The notes under the pieces were generated by a model, which was given only the letters and a program-made list of their open reading frames with translations, was not told the origin of the DNA and searched no databases. From Circinella minor (lineage: Eukaryota; Mucoromycota; Mucoromycetes; Mucorales; Lichtheimiaceae), in contig JAEPRB010000333.1 of the NCBI GenBank assembly GCA_016758965.1, positions 1 through 36,196 on the forward strand: a stretch of 36,196 nt of DNA, written 5' to 3'. The position numbers and the translations under genes were made by a program. This document shows positions 1 through 16,691 of this stretch, in pieces (positions within the stretch are counted from its first letter, which is position 1; the number at the start of each line of letters is the position of its first letter).

Positions 1-687
1 TTTACTAGACCATTGAAAATGTTTGGGTACACCAATTACCAAAAAAAGATAACTCTCTGCGCTGGTCTTAAAAGTTATGTTCTGATTGCTCTGGATGTTC
101 TGGATGTTCTGGTTTTTTCCCATGGTGGATAGTGTATTTCAAAGTTATGCATAATTGTTGTATGTAGATACACAAACAAATGCCTATCATAGCAATTGTC
201 CTTCGGCCTGCAAAAGTGAGCATCACTCAAGAAATTACACATGGAAAGACATTCTTGGTAGGAAAGAGAAGATGCCATCACATTATGTGATATATATGAT
301 AGAATCTTTTTTACATCTAGAACTCGTTAAGATTGTTATACAGGTTTAAAAGGATATATAGCACAGTAAATAAGATTAAAATATAACAGTACTTAGTTAC
401 GGTGTATGTAAAAAATAGAGTGATTTGATAAGAAAAGTAGATAAGAAAAAAAAAGGTAATACAAGATTATTTGATAGTAAATCCTCCAGGGAAGTTAATT
501 CCTTTTTATTTTATTTTCTGATGTTCTAAAAAATGATTATTGATGATGAAAGAAATGAAATAATATTACACAATATAAAATGATAATAATGTCGTGTGAA
601 AACACATGCAAAAAACGCGTAACACGTATAAGAGATAATAATAATGAAAAGGAAGTTTATCGCTTTTTTTTTTTAGTTCAAGGTTGT
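1..687. other. Intergenic DNA at left edge, no gene recognised
   Basis: AT-rich sequence downstream of the aminotransferase gene. Open frames here are at most about 68 codons, have biased composition and resemble nothing I know. A short imperfect tandem of TTCTGGATG units lies near 90-112. The part nearest the gene should hold its 3' untranslated region. Confidence 0.6.
505..515 (-). promoter_or_regulatory. Candidate polyadenylation signal of the aminotransferase gene
   Basis: On the minus strand this reads as two overlapping AATAAA hexamers about 175 nt past the stop codon. The position is reasonable for a 3' end, but AATAAA is common by chance in DNA this AT-rich. Confidence 0.3.
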
Positions 688-2715
<2,028 letters not shown>

Positions 2716-2759
2716 TGTTATTTGTTATTTGTTATATAATTTGGTTATTAACCGAGGTG

Positions 2760-2767
2760 ATATATAA
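2760..2767 (-). promoter_or_regulatory. Possible TATA box of the aminotransferase gene
   Basis: The minus strand reads TTTTTATATATC about 45-52 nt upstream of the ATG, followed by AT-rich leader. This fits a short 5' untranslated region. TATA-like strings are frequent in this DNA, so support is positional only. Confidence 0.35.
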
Positions 2768-3249
2768 AAAAAAAAGATAAAGGTGAACAAAAGATAAATA
2801 TATAATCTGGGGTTTGATTTATTAAGAAAAATACAAAAAAGAACGAAACAGGTTGATTTATTTTTATTAGTATTATGAGTATTTATTACATGATTTTCAT
2901 GTGAAAAGACGTTTCTGGTCCGTGAGTTCTTCCTCTTTTTTTCTTTGTTATGCCACGTTATTCTTCAATTAACCGCAAGACACCGCCCGTGAGAATGGGA
3001 CAATTTTGATTTCCTTTTCGGCGAAAAAGCTTACTCATTCCGAGGAACAAAAAAAGAAGCGGACTATGCTTAGTCAAATAGACACCCTTTTACAGGAAGT
3101 CCATTTTACACATAAAAGGTCGTAATCCGCGTTCTTTTATATATATATTGTTATACATGCTGACTTTTGTTACTTGTTCTCTCCACATTCTCTTTCTTTT
3201 TTTAAGCTAATTTTTTTTTCATCGACGATCCTGTTGTGTTACACCTTAA

Positions 3250-3254
<5 letters not shown>

Positions 3255-3280
<26 letters not shown>
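3255..3280. repeat. (AT)13 microsatellite
   Basis: Uninterrupted AT dinucleotide run. It lies about 540 bp upstream of the aminotransferase start codon and has no evident function. Confidence 0.9.
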
Positions 3281-4560
3281 TACTATCACTCTCAATAACA
3301 CATTAATTACTTTTCAATAGAAGTTCCTTTGTAGACATAATAAAAATTGAAAGTTAGCAACAATACAATTAAACTACACAATTATATTAAGACATGTGCT
3401 GTTGTTTTTATCAGTAATAACAACTTTTGTCAACAATGCATTATTTAAAATTTTTCATTCATTGTTGACCAGAAAATCCATTAAAATTATTTTAGGCTAG
3501 TTCTTCTAATAATAGACCTTTATTTATTGGGGAGATAAGACTATATAATTTTTCACATCTTTGTCTGAAATAAAATGTAAAATTTCTATTTAATCAACAA
3601 TGGAAATCGGCTGAATAATATTATGGTTTTTGGTCCAACACATCAACTTATATCGTCTATACTTTTTTTATATTCAAATTATTTAAGCATAAACAGATAT
3701 TATTAATGTATATATCCATTAGTACAGTAATAACAAAAATGCGGTTCAAAGCGAAGAAAATAAAGAAAAAAGGTTAGCCTCAATTACCAGTATCAGTTGA
3801 TTGCTCATAACAGTAATGAAAAAGCTTTACATAGCTATTGGTTCCATCCGTGGGGATAGTCAATATCATTTTTAGCACAAAAGCCTCAGCAAGTAAAACA
3901 AATTAAATAAAAACTTAGATGTTCATAGTTGTAGCAGACGATAAATTGATTTTTTTTTATTTCACTTCACTTATAAATTATACAGGGACTGTGATTCTTT
4001 TCACTAGTCGTACGGTATTTATTTCTTATTGTACGGAATTCTCATCATCTCTTTCTTGAGTTGGATATATAAAGTCTGTGAGCAGAAAAGATGGTACGTA
4101 TATTAATTAGAAACGAATAAATTAACCAGCACGGACATACATACTTGACTTTTTTGAGATGGGAAAAAGAATAACATTATATAAATACTTGATGAATGAA
4201 TTGGAAGAAGGAAGTGAAAAGATGAGATTGATTCCAAACACAAAAGACCGAAACTTATCAGATAGGATAAAGTTTACAAAGAAGAAATTAAACAGATTGA
4301 ATGATTTTGAAGGCTCTATGTCTTTACATCTACTGGCATAACATTTTAGTATTTTTAACTGGATTAGTGTATTGGTAATCTATAAGTATAAAGGAATATT
4401 AGTTAAGAGCTAAAGTTGCATATAAGCTAACAATAACGCTGCCTCTTTTAGTATGATAGTGAACTTTATTAGATATATTTAACCTTTGTCACGATGTTGT
4501 ATTACAGTCCTGTACTATTTAAACCACTGAAAGCTTGGGTGAGCAGTGAAGCATAAAAAT

Positions 4561-5060
4561 CGACACAAAACGCCTCTGTTGTTTGTGATAAAAATCCTAG
4601 TTTGAATAAGGTGCTCAAATGTGATTGATTTTATAAAACTTGATGACTTTTTGAAGTCGATGATTGAAGGTGATCATACAATAGGAAATGGCTAAAATTA
4701 GCTCCTGACAATAAAATACTTAAATGGCTTAAAAAGTATTGGGTTGTTAAAAATGTCCATTTACTACATGTGTGCTCCTCTCGCTACCTAGCACTAAATA
4801 GCAACAAGTATACACCAGGATAATTTGGGGCAGTGAAATGCCGAACTACTAATATTGTTTGTCGGCAAAAAATTGAAACGATTTAGTAAATTATGAGTGG
4901 CGAATGCTAAGACAGTAATTTGGTCACTAGATCAGCGACTTTCAATAAAATGGGAGACTCGACTGTGATACGATAGTCTACGACTCATTAAGGAGATGGA
5001 GGATCTATTAAAGTTAAAAGGGTAAAACTCAAGCAAATTTGATAGATATTGAGTTTATTG
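4561..5060 (+). pseudogene. Decayed protein-coding relic, family not recognised
   Basis: One plus-strand frame from 4561 reads protein-like stretches broken by scattered stops, for example VIDFIKLDDFLKSMIEGDHT from 4621. A neighbouring frame continues with KWLKLAPDNKILKWLKKYW and LLHVCSSRYLALNSNKY up to a stop near 4821. The original reading style resumes with FGAVKCRTTNIVCRQKIETI and, after more stops, DSNLVTRSATFNKMGDSTVI. Its base composition is less AT-skewed than the surroundings. This is most simply an old mobile-element or host gene with at least one frameshift and several stop codons. I cannot name the family. Confidence 0.35.
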
Positions 5061-7637
5061 ATATACCTAATATAAGCCACAGCACGTTTAAGCAGCATTG
5101 CCAGCAAAAAAACTCTTTTTGAGTAAGATGTATTTTGTAACATCAGTACGGTAGTATTTTTTATGAATATAATATCTCTATTATGCAATCAAGTTTTCTT
5201 TTATTAATTGAGCTGCTAGCTGTAGAGCAACAAAATATACTTGTGTTACAAATATACTATTTAAAAAAATAGTCGCTTATTTATATAGCAGCTTATCAGC
5301 ATTCACTAATTATTAGTGGGAAAATATAATGAAGAAATATAGCCATGTCTATGTTATTTAGTATCGCCATTGTTGAAACTAACATTTGATTTAAAAGCTG
5401 TTATAAACTACTTGTGATAAGCAATGAACCTATTTTTTTGAACAATAAAAATAATGCTGTAGCAACTATTATCTACGTTACTAATAACTATATTAATTTC
5501 TGAAAGAGAAAAAAATAGACTACCTACAGTATCACATGTTCGATTTCTATCTCTACTTACAAAATATTGCACAGTAGAGAGCTCATAACAGAAAACTTCA
5601 TAATATAAACAATTATTACTTACAGTATAGAGAAACAAAATTGTACCAAGCTGCTAAATAAAATAAAAAAATATGAGTCCTAAAACTACCCAGAAACAAT
5701 ATACTGAAAGTCGAATTTGAAAAAAAAAAAAAAGAAGACCTTATGATACCCTACTATGTTATTCATAGCATTCCAAAGATTATAAGGAATATAATATGGT
5801 CATTATTAGTAACGTGATACCAGATATACTATCCATTATAAATTATAAATTAACTCACCCAAAAATAAGACAACACTGGTTTACATGCCCATAATATCTT
5901 CACTGAATTTAGTACTACCAAAAGCTTTTTCAAGTAAAGTAGGTACGATTGAAGATAAGGTGAAGCTTACTTCTATTCACGTGGAGGTCCAAAAAAAACT
6001 AATCGATGTCTATTAAGAACATATATTCGTTTCTTTATAGTATCGATGTTATTATGAATCGTATAAAACAAATTATATACAAAAAGAAAGAAAAAGAGGG
6101 ATGATACATATTAACTAAAAATCTTCAAGTAAAAAGGAAAGTTAATTTTTAAAATATATAATTGAGATTATATTAGTATTTTATTTTGTTTATGTGCCTT
6201 CATTTAAGAATAATATATATCTACTACAAACATTACACAAATAATTACCATACTTGTATCAAATGATAACTTAAACATCTTGTTGAACATTAGAATATTG
6301 TTCTACTACTGTACTATATAATGTATGTATTGGAAATAACATTTCTTCCAGACAAAGATATATGATATCTCTTTGTAACTATAATCAGGATTTTAAATAC
6401 GACCACGCTTCATTTCATACAATACAGACCAAACATTGGGAAAAACGAATTCATAACAACAGACAATCTTTTCTTTTAATTTGCTGTCCTTTAAAGAGGA
6501 TAATGATAAGTTTAATATTATAACTTTATTATGGAACTAGTGATTAGTTTTATGGTTAATAATAATAGCGATAGACTGCAAGGCAGATCGTGTGGAATGC
6601 GTCGGTAGTTAAACAAATAACACTAAGTTGAGCACGAGTATCATATGATTTGGGTCGTTGTCAATGCATAAAAAATAGAGAATACAAAAAAAACCCCGTG
6701 GCTAAGCATATAATACTAATAATAATTTGAATATCAAAAAAAATGACATCATGAGTTTAATAATAATAATGGTAATAAGAAAGACGCCATAAAGAAAAAG
6801 AAGTTATATATTATTATTTTTCTTGTACTATTTTAAGAAGCATAATAAATGTCGGTCATTTTAAAGTTTTGGATCGAAATTTTTCAAATACAGCTTTTTC
6901 TTAACTTTCGACTTGAAAACTTCTTTTAACAAAATGCCTGCTTTTTGATTGTAACACTAAAAAAAAAAAGAAGAGAGGATCTTATTTTCAAAAACTTAAT
7001 ATACAGAGAGAATAATTTTTCATTTAAAATAATGAATTTTTTTAACCCTTCCCTTTTCATGTAAACAGAATTAAAAAAAAAAGTAGTTAGACAAAGTAGG
7101 ACAATCATGATTGAATCGGACAAATTTGTTCCCGGACAACAAGTTTGTAGTTGTCGTCATGAAGGAAAAACGGATGTGAACAATTTGCGATTAAAACAAC
7201 AAAAAACACAACACAACCAAACAGCAAGATTTTTTATATTATTTCTCGCCAAGTTTTTATGCCAAGATACATTAAAACTGTTCTTATTACTTTATCAAAG
7301 CTGTTTACTTTTTTTATGATTTTTCAACCTAGCGATCCACTTTGCTAAATAATCATTTATAGGCTACAAATGATTCTTTAAGTCCTTGGCGAATCGTTCA
7401 AAATAACCTGAGCAATAAAAGAAAAAGAAAACTGTCAAATGATCGACCCAAAGTAGTAAATATACGGAAGAAAAAAAAAAGCTGCTCAGTCAAAAAGGTT
7501 TGCGAAAAAGGAATGGTGTTTGGTATATGCGCAGCAAATGAGGAATTTACTAGCAACAAGCTATTTTTTTTTCTTGGACCCCAACCTTTACTGAGTTCCT
7601 TTTTTCCTTTTCTTTTTCCTTTTTCCTTTTTTCTTTT

Positions 7638-7645
7638 TATATACA
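7638..7645 (+). promoter_or_regulatory. Possible TATA box of the PEF gene
   Basis: TATATACA follows a long pyrimidine-rich tract (C/T from about 7590 to 7637) and lies 33-40 nt before the ATG. A polypyrimidine stretch followed by a TATA-like box just ahead of the start is a plausible fungal promoter layout. Confidence 0.4.
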
Positions 7646-7677
7646 AAAGGAAAACTTCATTCCACAACTCATATAAA

Positions 7678-8830
<1,153 letters not shown>

Positions 8831-10514
8831 ACGTATATAATAACCCTAACACTTCTCACATAAAAACACAAAGAATAATCAACATATTCCTCCTCTTCAA
8901 AAAGAATTAAAACAAATACTATCTCAAAGTAGAGTTTGTATCAGTCCCCATCCTATTACATGCACACAACAATTACCCTTTTATAGTTTATTATTCACAT
9001 ATTCAACACTTTACACTTAACACTTAACACACACACACGTATATATACAATCACGCACATCATACTCTTTTTGTCACTTGTTTTTTTTATCTTTTAGTTG
9101 GTCACATATTATATCTATATCTTTTTTTTTCTTTTATTGTAACAATATACATATTCTTTCAAGGTGGTCATGCTTTTGATAAAAAGCAAACTTTTTCTTT
9201 TCTGATATCAACTCAAATTAATTGGTTCTTTATCATGGTGTTTCTAATTCTAGGGAAAATTGTACTTTTTCTTTTTTTTCCTCTTTTATTTTTTTAATAT
9301 ATGATAATCATAATGATATATTATAGCAGTTGTTTATAATGTTGCGGAGTATAATTACACTCTAATAAGGCTGTGCATATGTGTGTATCACAGTTCAAAA
9401 TTTTAGTTTTATGATCTAAATGTATATAGCCTTGTAAGTAAATAACACTAATAATAGAATAATTTTTCGCTTTTTTCTTTATAATGAAACATTATGAAAC
9501 ACATTTATTTCCCAAGATATTTTTTACGTGTTTTACATAATGACCGGAATTAAGGTTTTTTGTTGGCTGTTGAGTTGTGCGGAGAAGAAAGAAAAATCAA
9601 AAAAAGGCAGTCCAAAGAAGGTTTCCAAAAAGTTTTTCTTTTTTTTATGAGCTGTATAACTCCGAGTTTGAACAACTATAAAAAGGCAACAACTTGGCAG
9701 AAAACTCGTTTTCTTTTTTTTTTTTTTTCTTTGAATCAATTTGACGAGGGCAGCCACGGTATTGGTCAAGCTTTTATTAGCGATGGGTTAATACTGCCAG
9801 GTCTTCGGATCTTAGCCACTCCAGAGATGACAGTTCTCTAGCCCCTCGGGGCACTAGGAAGCAGCATTCGTACATAGTCATTAATTTGACTTTTGGGATT
9901 CTGTGCCATGGGGAACGAAATTTCTTTTTAATTCAAAGAAGAAAAAATAAATAAGAAAATGATAAAAAAAAAAATTTTGTTTTTTATGTGTGACTCGTTT
10001 GCTTTTGTAATACTTTTTAGTACTGGAGTGGGGATAAAAAAAAGATAATTATATAAATATAAACCAAACCCCCTTCTCGTAGTCAATATATTTTATGTTA
10101 GTCGTGTGAAGTGCAGGGTGGTGGCGTGCTGACTTGTTTCCATGTAATAATTAAAAGAGTAGTTACCATAGCAACCCACATGTTCCCTAGCCTATTATAT
10201 GAATGTGAGGCTTTTAACCTATATAATTGAATACTTCCAAAAAGGTTATTAAAAGAAAAATGGGACCCTGATAACTCAACCCCACATACATTTAAAACCT
10301 CATTTTATATACACGTCCATCATTACTTTTCTCTCCCCCAATTTCCTCATTTTATACACTCACACATTACTTTCCTCCCCCCCCCCAAATTACATTGTTC
10401 TTGTGTTATGCACCTGTTTTTATTGTCCCTATCTTTTTCCCTTTTCCTCTTTTTTTTTTCTCGCTTTCTATTTTCTCTCACTCGTTCTCCCTTTTGTCTT
10501 ATGTGCATAATAAT
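8831..10514. other. Intergenic region between PEF and Osh3-like genes
   Basis: The first few hundred bases should be the PEF 3' untranslated region. CA- and T-rich sequence fills 8900-9550. An anomalous island at 9738-9930 is listed separately. From about 10240 to 10514 the DNA is pyrimidine-rich with a C run near 10377-10387, consistent with the promoter and leader of the next gene. An open frame begins upstream at 10395, but its 40 extra codons are Phe/Leu/Ser-rich translation of a C/T tract. Confidence 0.6.
9738..9930 (-). other. GC-richer island with overlapping open frames, function unknown
   Basis: This stretch differs in composition from its AT-rich flanks and resembles coding or structured-RNA DNA. 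On the minus strand one frame is open for about 53 codons and ends at 9777. It includes MTMYECCFLVPRGARELSSL and then EWLRSEDLAVLTHR. A second minus frame runs from ATG 9909 (MAQNPKSQINDYVRMLLPSA) to TAG at 9838-9840, then continues without further stop to TGA at 9766-9768 (VAKIRRPGSINPSLIKA). The plus strand also has an open frame here. The TAG lies in a GC hairpin around 9838-9857. A TATAAAAA box sits upstream on the plus strand at 9677-9684. It could be a non-coding RNA gene, an exon fragment or a relic; I do not recognise it. Confidence 0.4.
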
Positions 10515-13090
10515 ATGGACGTAGTTCAAGTTCAACCTCGAGACTCATATTTACATTATATTTATGTGCCCTCCAAAGGTACCACTATTCGTTGGTCATT
10601 TACAACAAAACGAAAGAATATTGCATTCGGTTTATATCGACGATTAGGACCTGCTCGACTTCCGTCATCGTCTGAATTCATCTTTCAACAACAAGAACAA
10701 CAAAACAGAAGAACTTCAATAAGCGATATATTCCATAGTAACAACAATAATGGTAATAATGGTAGCGCCATACATACATACTATGACTACTAGCAATTTT
10801 TTTTTGTTTAATTAAATTTGCTAAATAGCTAAATAACTAATTCAATAACAATTCGTTTTGAAAAAAAAATGTCTATATAAGGTATCATCATGGATAACAT
10901 GAATAAAAAACCAACAAGTAATCTTAGTAATAATTCTCAAGGATTACATAATTTACTTCATATAAATGGTATCCAACGTTCTAAAAGTGGAAGATTAGCA
11001 TCAGTTAAATTGAAAGAACAAGGTGATTTGATTGAAGTACTTCCAATTCAACATTGTGTTTCTGCCAATATCAAAGTGGAAGGAAGTTATATTGTTCAAG
11101 AACCTGGAAATTACATTCTTGTCTTTGGTAGAAAAAAAACAACTACTTTCTTTTTTTTTTCTTTTTTCAAAACGATACAGGAGAAACGGATAGAGCTGCT
11201 AGCTAATTTTATAATTTTATTTTTGTTTTTGTTTATTTTAGATAACACATTCTCACGAAATACACCCAAAATACTTAGTTTTTCAGTTACAATAGCAAGT
11301 CCTAGTTTATTTAATCCAAGATTATCTTTCTCGGATGATACACAACAAGAACCCGTTTCTGGTTGGCTGTTAAAAAAGAAACGTAAAAAAATGCAAGGTA
11401 AAACAAACCCCTCATCCCCCCCCTCCCAATACAAAAAAAAAAGTATGATTAAAATTTAATAGTTCTTTATTTAACCTGTTAAAAAGGTTGGGCAAAACGA
11501 TGGTTTCAGCTATCACCCTCAGGAGTACTATCTTACTCTACATCACCTGCAAGTGTTCGCCGAGGTTCAATCCAAATCCTCGTAGCAACCATATCAATCA
11601 ATCCATTACAACGCATGATTCATATTGATTCGGGAACCATGATATATCATTTAAAAACGTTAACAGCTGAAGATCAATTAAAATGGACAAAAGCATTACG
11701 TGATTATCGAACATCTTCACCACCCGCAATCACAGTCGCAGGAACTATACAAGAAGAAGAAGAACAGCAACAACATTTGCTCGAAAATAATAATAATATC
11801 AACAATATTAGCAATAATGACATAACCTATCAACAAATAAGAAAAGGAAATCAATTAGCCACGGCAATACTTGCAGACATGACCGATTATTTCCGACGGG
11901 TAGATAATACCACAAATGAAGAAAATGTGACTTATGATGATGATAGTAATAATAATACTTATCGAGCAAGACAGAGGTCAGGTGATACTACTACTACTTC
12001 TACTACAGCAAGTCAACGTTTCATAATGGGTGAAATTAAGCAACGATTATTGAATGAAATGGTTCAAATGCAAGCATTATGGCGAAATCTTGAGCAGAAT
12101 ACCATTGATAATACCAATAACACTACGATTAATCATGTTTATCATAACAATATCAGCAATAATAATAATGATAATAAGTCATTATCAGCTGCTGTCCCAC
12201 TTTTGGAAGGTGGCGCAGTTCATATAAGAAGACAAGAAGAATCGCCATTTGATGCCATGACCCATCAAAAACGACAAGAAACACCCTTCTTATCCGTCCC
12301 AACAAGTCCTGTTGAATTATTTCGTCATAATAATGGAACTGTTGCATCATGGCGTGGATCCACTTTATCAGAACAATTTTTTGATGCAGAAGAAATCTTG
12401 CTTAATGATGAGGATGTGGATGATGATTTTCAATTTGTTGAAGAGGTGAATGAGGAAGACAGTGATGACGATGATGATGATGATGACGATGACGACGATG
12501 TGGATGAGGAAGAGGAAGATGGTAGAAAAAAATATTAGTTTAAAATGTTTGAACTTTTATATACCATGTTCACTTTACTAATGAAACTAATCAAATTTAT
12601 TAGATCATAGAAGATCTTCCAGTGATACGATTGAGTCAATCAAAAATGGGTATCCAAAATGTACTCGCCGATTAAAATTACCGGCACCTTCAGCCAGTGA
12701 TGAAGTGTCTGCATTTTCATTTATACGAAAAAATGTAGGCAAAGATTTATCTACAATATCGATGCCTATCAGTATGAATGAACCATTGAATATGCTTCAA
12801 CGTGCTTGTGAGGAATTGGAATATTCTGAATTATTGGATAAAGCTGCTGGGTTTTCTGATTCGTTGGATCGATTACTTTATGTGGCCGTTTTTGCAGTGT
12901 CTGGTTATGCTGCATCACAGTACCGTATGGGACGAAAGGTAAGAAAATATGAACAATAGATATGGGAACTGGTATCATAGTGGAAAAGAATTATATTTGT
13001 GTATTCACATTCAAAATAAAACAAGAAGGGGAACTTTCATTTAAAACTATCTATTTAAAAAAAGTGTCATATTATTATTTTGTTTGGTTG

Positions 13091-13122
<32 letters not shown>

Positions 13123-14357
13123 TACTAGCCATTTAATCCAATGATGAACGAAACTTATGAGAATGTTCGTCCTGATAAAGGATTTCGATTTATTGCTGAA
13201 AAAGTATGTCATAATCCTTTGATAATTGCTGTAAGTTGACCTTTATTACTATTATTATTATTATTATTGTAATATATAAATTATAATAATTTCTATAATA
13301 ACTAAAACTGTATTAATTAGGCACATACCGAATCCCCTAACTACAAAATTTGGCAATGTGTCAAAATCCGAAGTAAATTTTGGGGGAAATCCATGGTAAC
13401 AATCCATCTTTTTTTTTTGTTTATTTTGTCTGCATTCCCCTCCGTTTTCTCCTTCTTTTTACATAAACTAAACAAACCAAACAAACAAATCAAAACATAT
13501 TTTTTTTTAAAAAAAATAGGAGTTTATCAATGAAGGTACTTATCATGTTACACTAACAGGACATGATGATTATATTACCTATTCCAAGCCATCTAGTTGG
13601 TTACGCAACATGATTGCTGGTAACAAATATTTAGAACATGTGGGTGAAATGAAAGTAACAAACCATACAACAGGAGAATACGTTATTGTCACTTTCAAAG
13701 AAGGTTCTGGTGGCTATTTATTTGGTTCAGCAAAGCAATGTAATGAAGTGATCATGCATGCTTATGATCCAACAGGCCATAAAGTGCGACGTGTTGTGGG
13801 CAAATGGAATGAAATGTTAGCAGAAGAAGTCAACCCGAATCAATTATCAGTATTATGGACAGCATCTCCGCCAACGACGTTTAATAAAGATTATGCTCGA
13901 TATTTTGGATTTACACAATTTGCAACAGAATTGAATGAAATTACAGCTATTGAACGAAATAAAATACCAAAGACAGATACTAGATATAGACCGGATCAAC
14001 GACTTTATGAACTTGGTAAATATATATTGTCCAATGGAGTATATATGTTTGCGTGTGTATGTGTATTTGTTGTTTATAGTAGGAGGCAAACTAAACGTAT
14101 CTTAAATAGGACATGTGGAAGAAGCAGATGCAGAGAAATTGAGAATTGAACAAATACAACGTGAACATCGAAAACAATTTGAAGCGATGGGTATTCTGTG
14201 GGAGCCGAGATGGTTTAAACTCCAAGAAGATAAATATGCAGATCCAACACTTATACCAACTGAAGATGGTATTCCAGTATCTTGGCAATATGGAGGAGAT
14301 TACTGGCAAGCTAGAGAAACAGGTCAATGGCCAAGTGATCAATTTGATATATGGTAA
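10515..14357 (+). CDS. OSH3: Osh3-type oxysterol-binding protein (GOLD-PH-FFAT-ORD)
   Basis: Lipid-transfer/sensor protein expected at ER-plasma-membrane or ER-Golgi contact sites. Nine exons (10515-10752, 10882-11127, 11242-11397, 11487-12521, 12604-12938, 13129-13230, 13321-13395, 13520-14015, 14110-14357) encode 976 residues, the size of yeast Osh3. An N-terminal GOLD domain (about 1-190) is followed by a PH domain (about 200-288, [11 protein letters not shown] to [10 protein letters not shown]). A low-complexity linker ends in a FFAT-like motif QFFDAEE (510-516) and an acidic run. The ligand-binding ORD spans about 575-960, with [15 protein letters not shown] and [14 protein letters not shown]4P-contacting K670 and K904/E908/R912 are present, but the EQVSHHPP fingerprint reads EKVCHNPL (694-701), losing the second His. 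Start: the first Met before the GOLD domain; upstream codons are translated pyrimidine tract. The exon 1 donor could also be 9 nt further on. Confidence 0.93.
12374..12394 (+). other. FFAT-like VAP-binding motif within the Osh3-like CDS
   Basis: Encodes QFFDAEE, residues 510-516. The consensus FFAT motif is EFFDAxE; only the first position differs (Gln for Glu). Acidic residues follow ([10 protein letters not shown], then a long Asp run), as is usual near FFAT motifs. FFAT motifs bind the MSP domain of ER-resident VAP/Scs2 proteins and are found in Osh1-3, so ER tethering is inferred. Confidence 0.75.
13096..13122. repeat. (AT)n microsatellite at an intron 3' end
   Basis: An AT run occupies the end of the fifth Osh3 intron and stops 6 nt before its 3' splice site. 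Length changes here could move the polypyrimidine or branch-point context. No function is implied. Confidence 0.85.
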
Positions 14358-14859
14358 AAACAAAAGAAAAATTATCATCACTACTATTATAATTATTATT
14401 TTATATACACATTACATAGTACATAGGGCTTTTAGTCTAGTATTTCAACCCATTTTTATGTATAATTATCCAACAGTACTAAACTTATAAATTATAATCT
14501 TATTCCCTCTTGTTTGTTTCTTTTCTCCCTCTACCCACATGTCATACATCCAACTCATTTTCTATTATATAAATAACAAGTATTTTTTTTTTGCATAAGA
14601 AAACACTCTATCACTGATAATTAAATAATTGCTTTTTACAAAAAAACACTTTATCAACGTGTTAAAAATGTATATATGTTGTGTATATATTATAATGATA
14701 ATGGCAAGGGGGGATTGGGCGAAAGCGAAAAAAGATTTGGGAGATAATAAGGGAAAAGGGGAAAAATTATGCAATGCAAGTTTACTTTTTTTTTTGGTGT
14801 AAGAGGGTAAGAGAGCGGGAGTGTGTGTGATATTTTAATTTACATATAAATGAATTGAT
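14358..14859. other. Convergent 3' region between the Osh3-like gene and LYS12
   Basis: About 500 bp shared by the 3' ends of two genes facing each other. It is AT-rich with a GA-rich patch at 14701-14830. No gene is seen; it should hold both untranslated regions and polyadenylation sites. Confidence 0.6.

Positions 14860-16691
<1,832 letters not shown>

Larger units (their letters stand above)
2716..7677. other. Long AT-rich intergenic region
   Basis: Nearly 5 kb between the minus-strand aminotransferase and the plus-strand PEF gene. The ends should hold the promoters of both. The middle shows no intact gene, tRNA or snRNA that I recognise. It has an (AT)n tract near 3255 and a decayed coding relic at 4561-5060. 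Short open frames such as 4159-4341 (60 codons, Lys/Asn/Leu-rich) and 7107-7319 have no recognisable family and look like chance. Confidence 0.6.

Noticed and set aside
8841..8851. ATAACCCTAAC resembling a telomere or telomerase-template sequence
   Set aside because: A single short occurrence in the PEF 3' region with no tandem array and no RNA-like context.
10395..10514. Upstream extension of the Osh3 frame looking like a hydrophobic signal peptide
   Set aside because: The 40 codons are translation of a C/T-rich promoter/leader tract; a cytosolic GOLD-PH-ORD protein has no signal peptide, and the GOLD domain starts right after the ATG at 10515.
11111..11434. 107-codon minus-strand open frame
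   Set aside because: It runs antisense over Osh3 exons and introns; the plus-strand exons carry GOLD and PH motifs.
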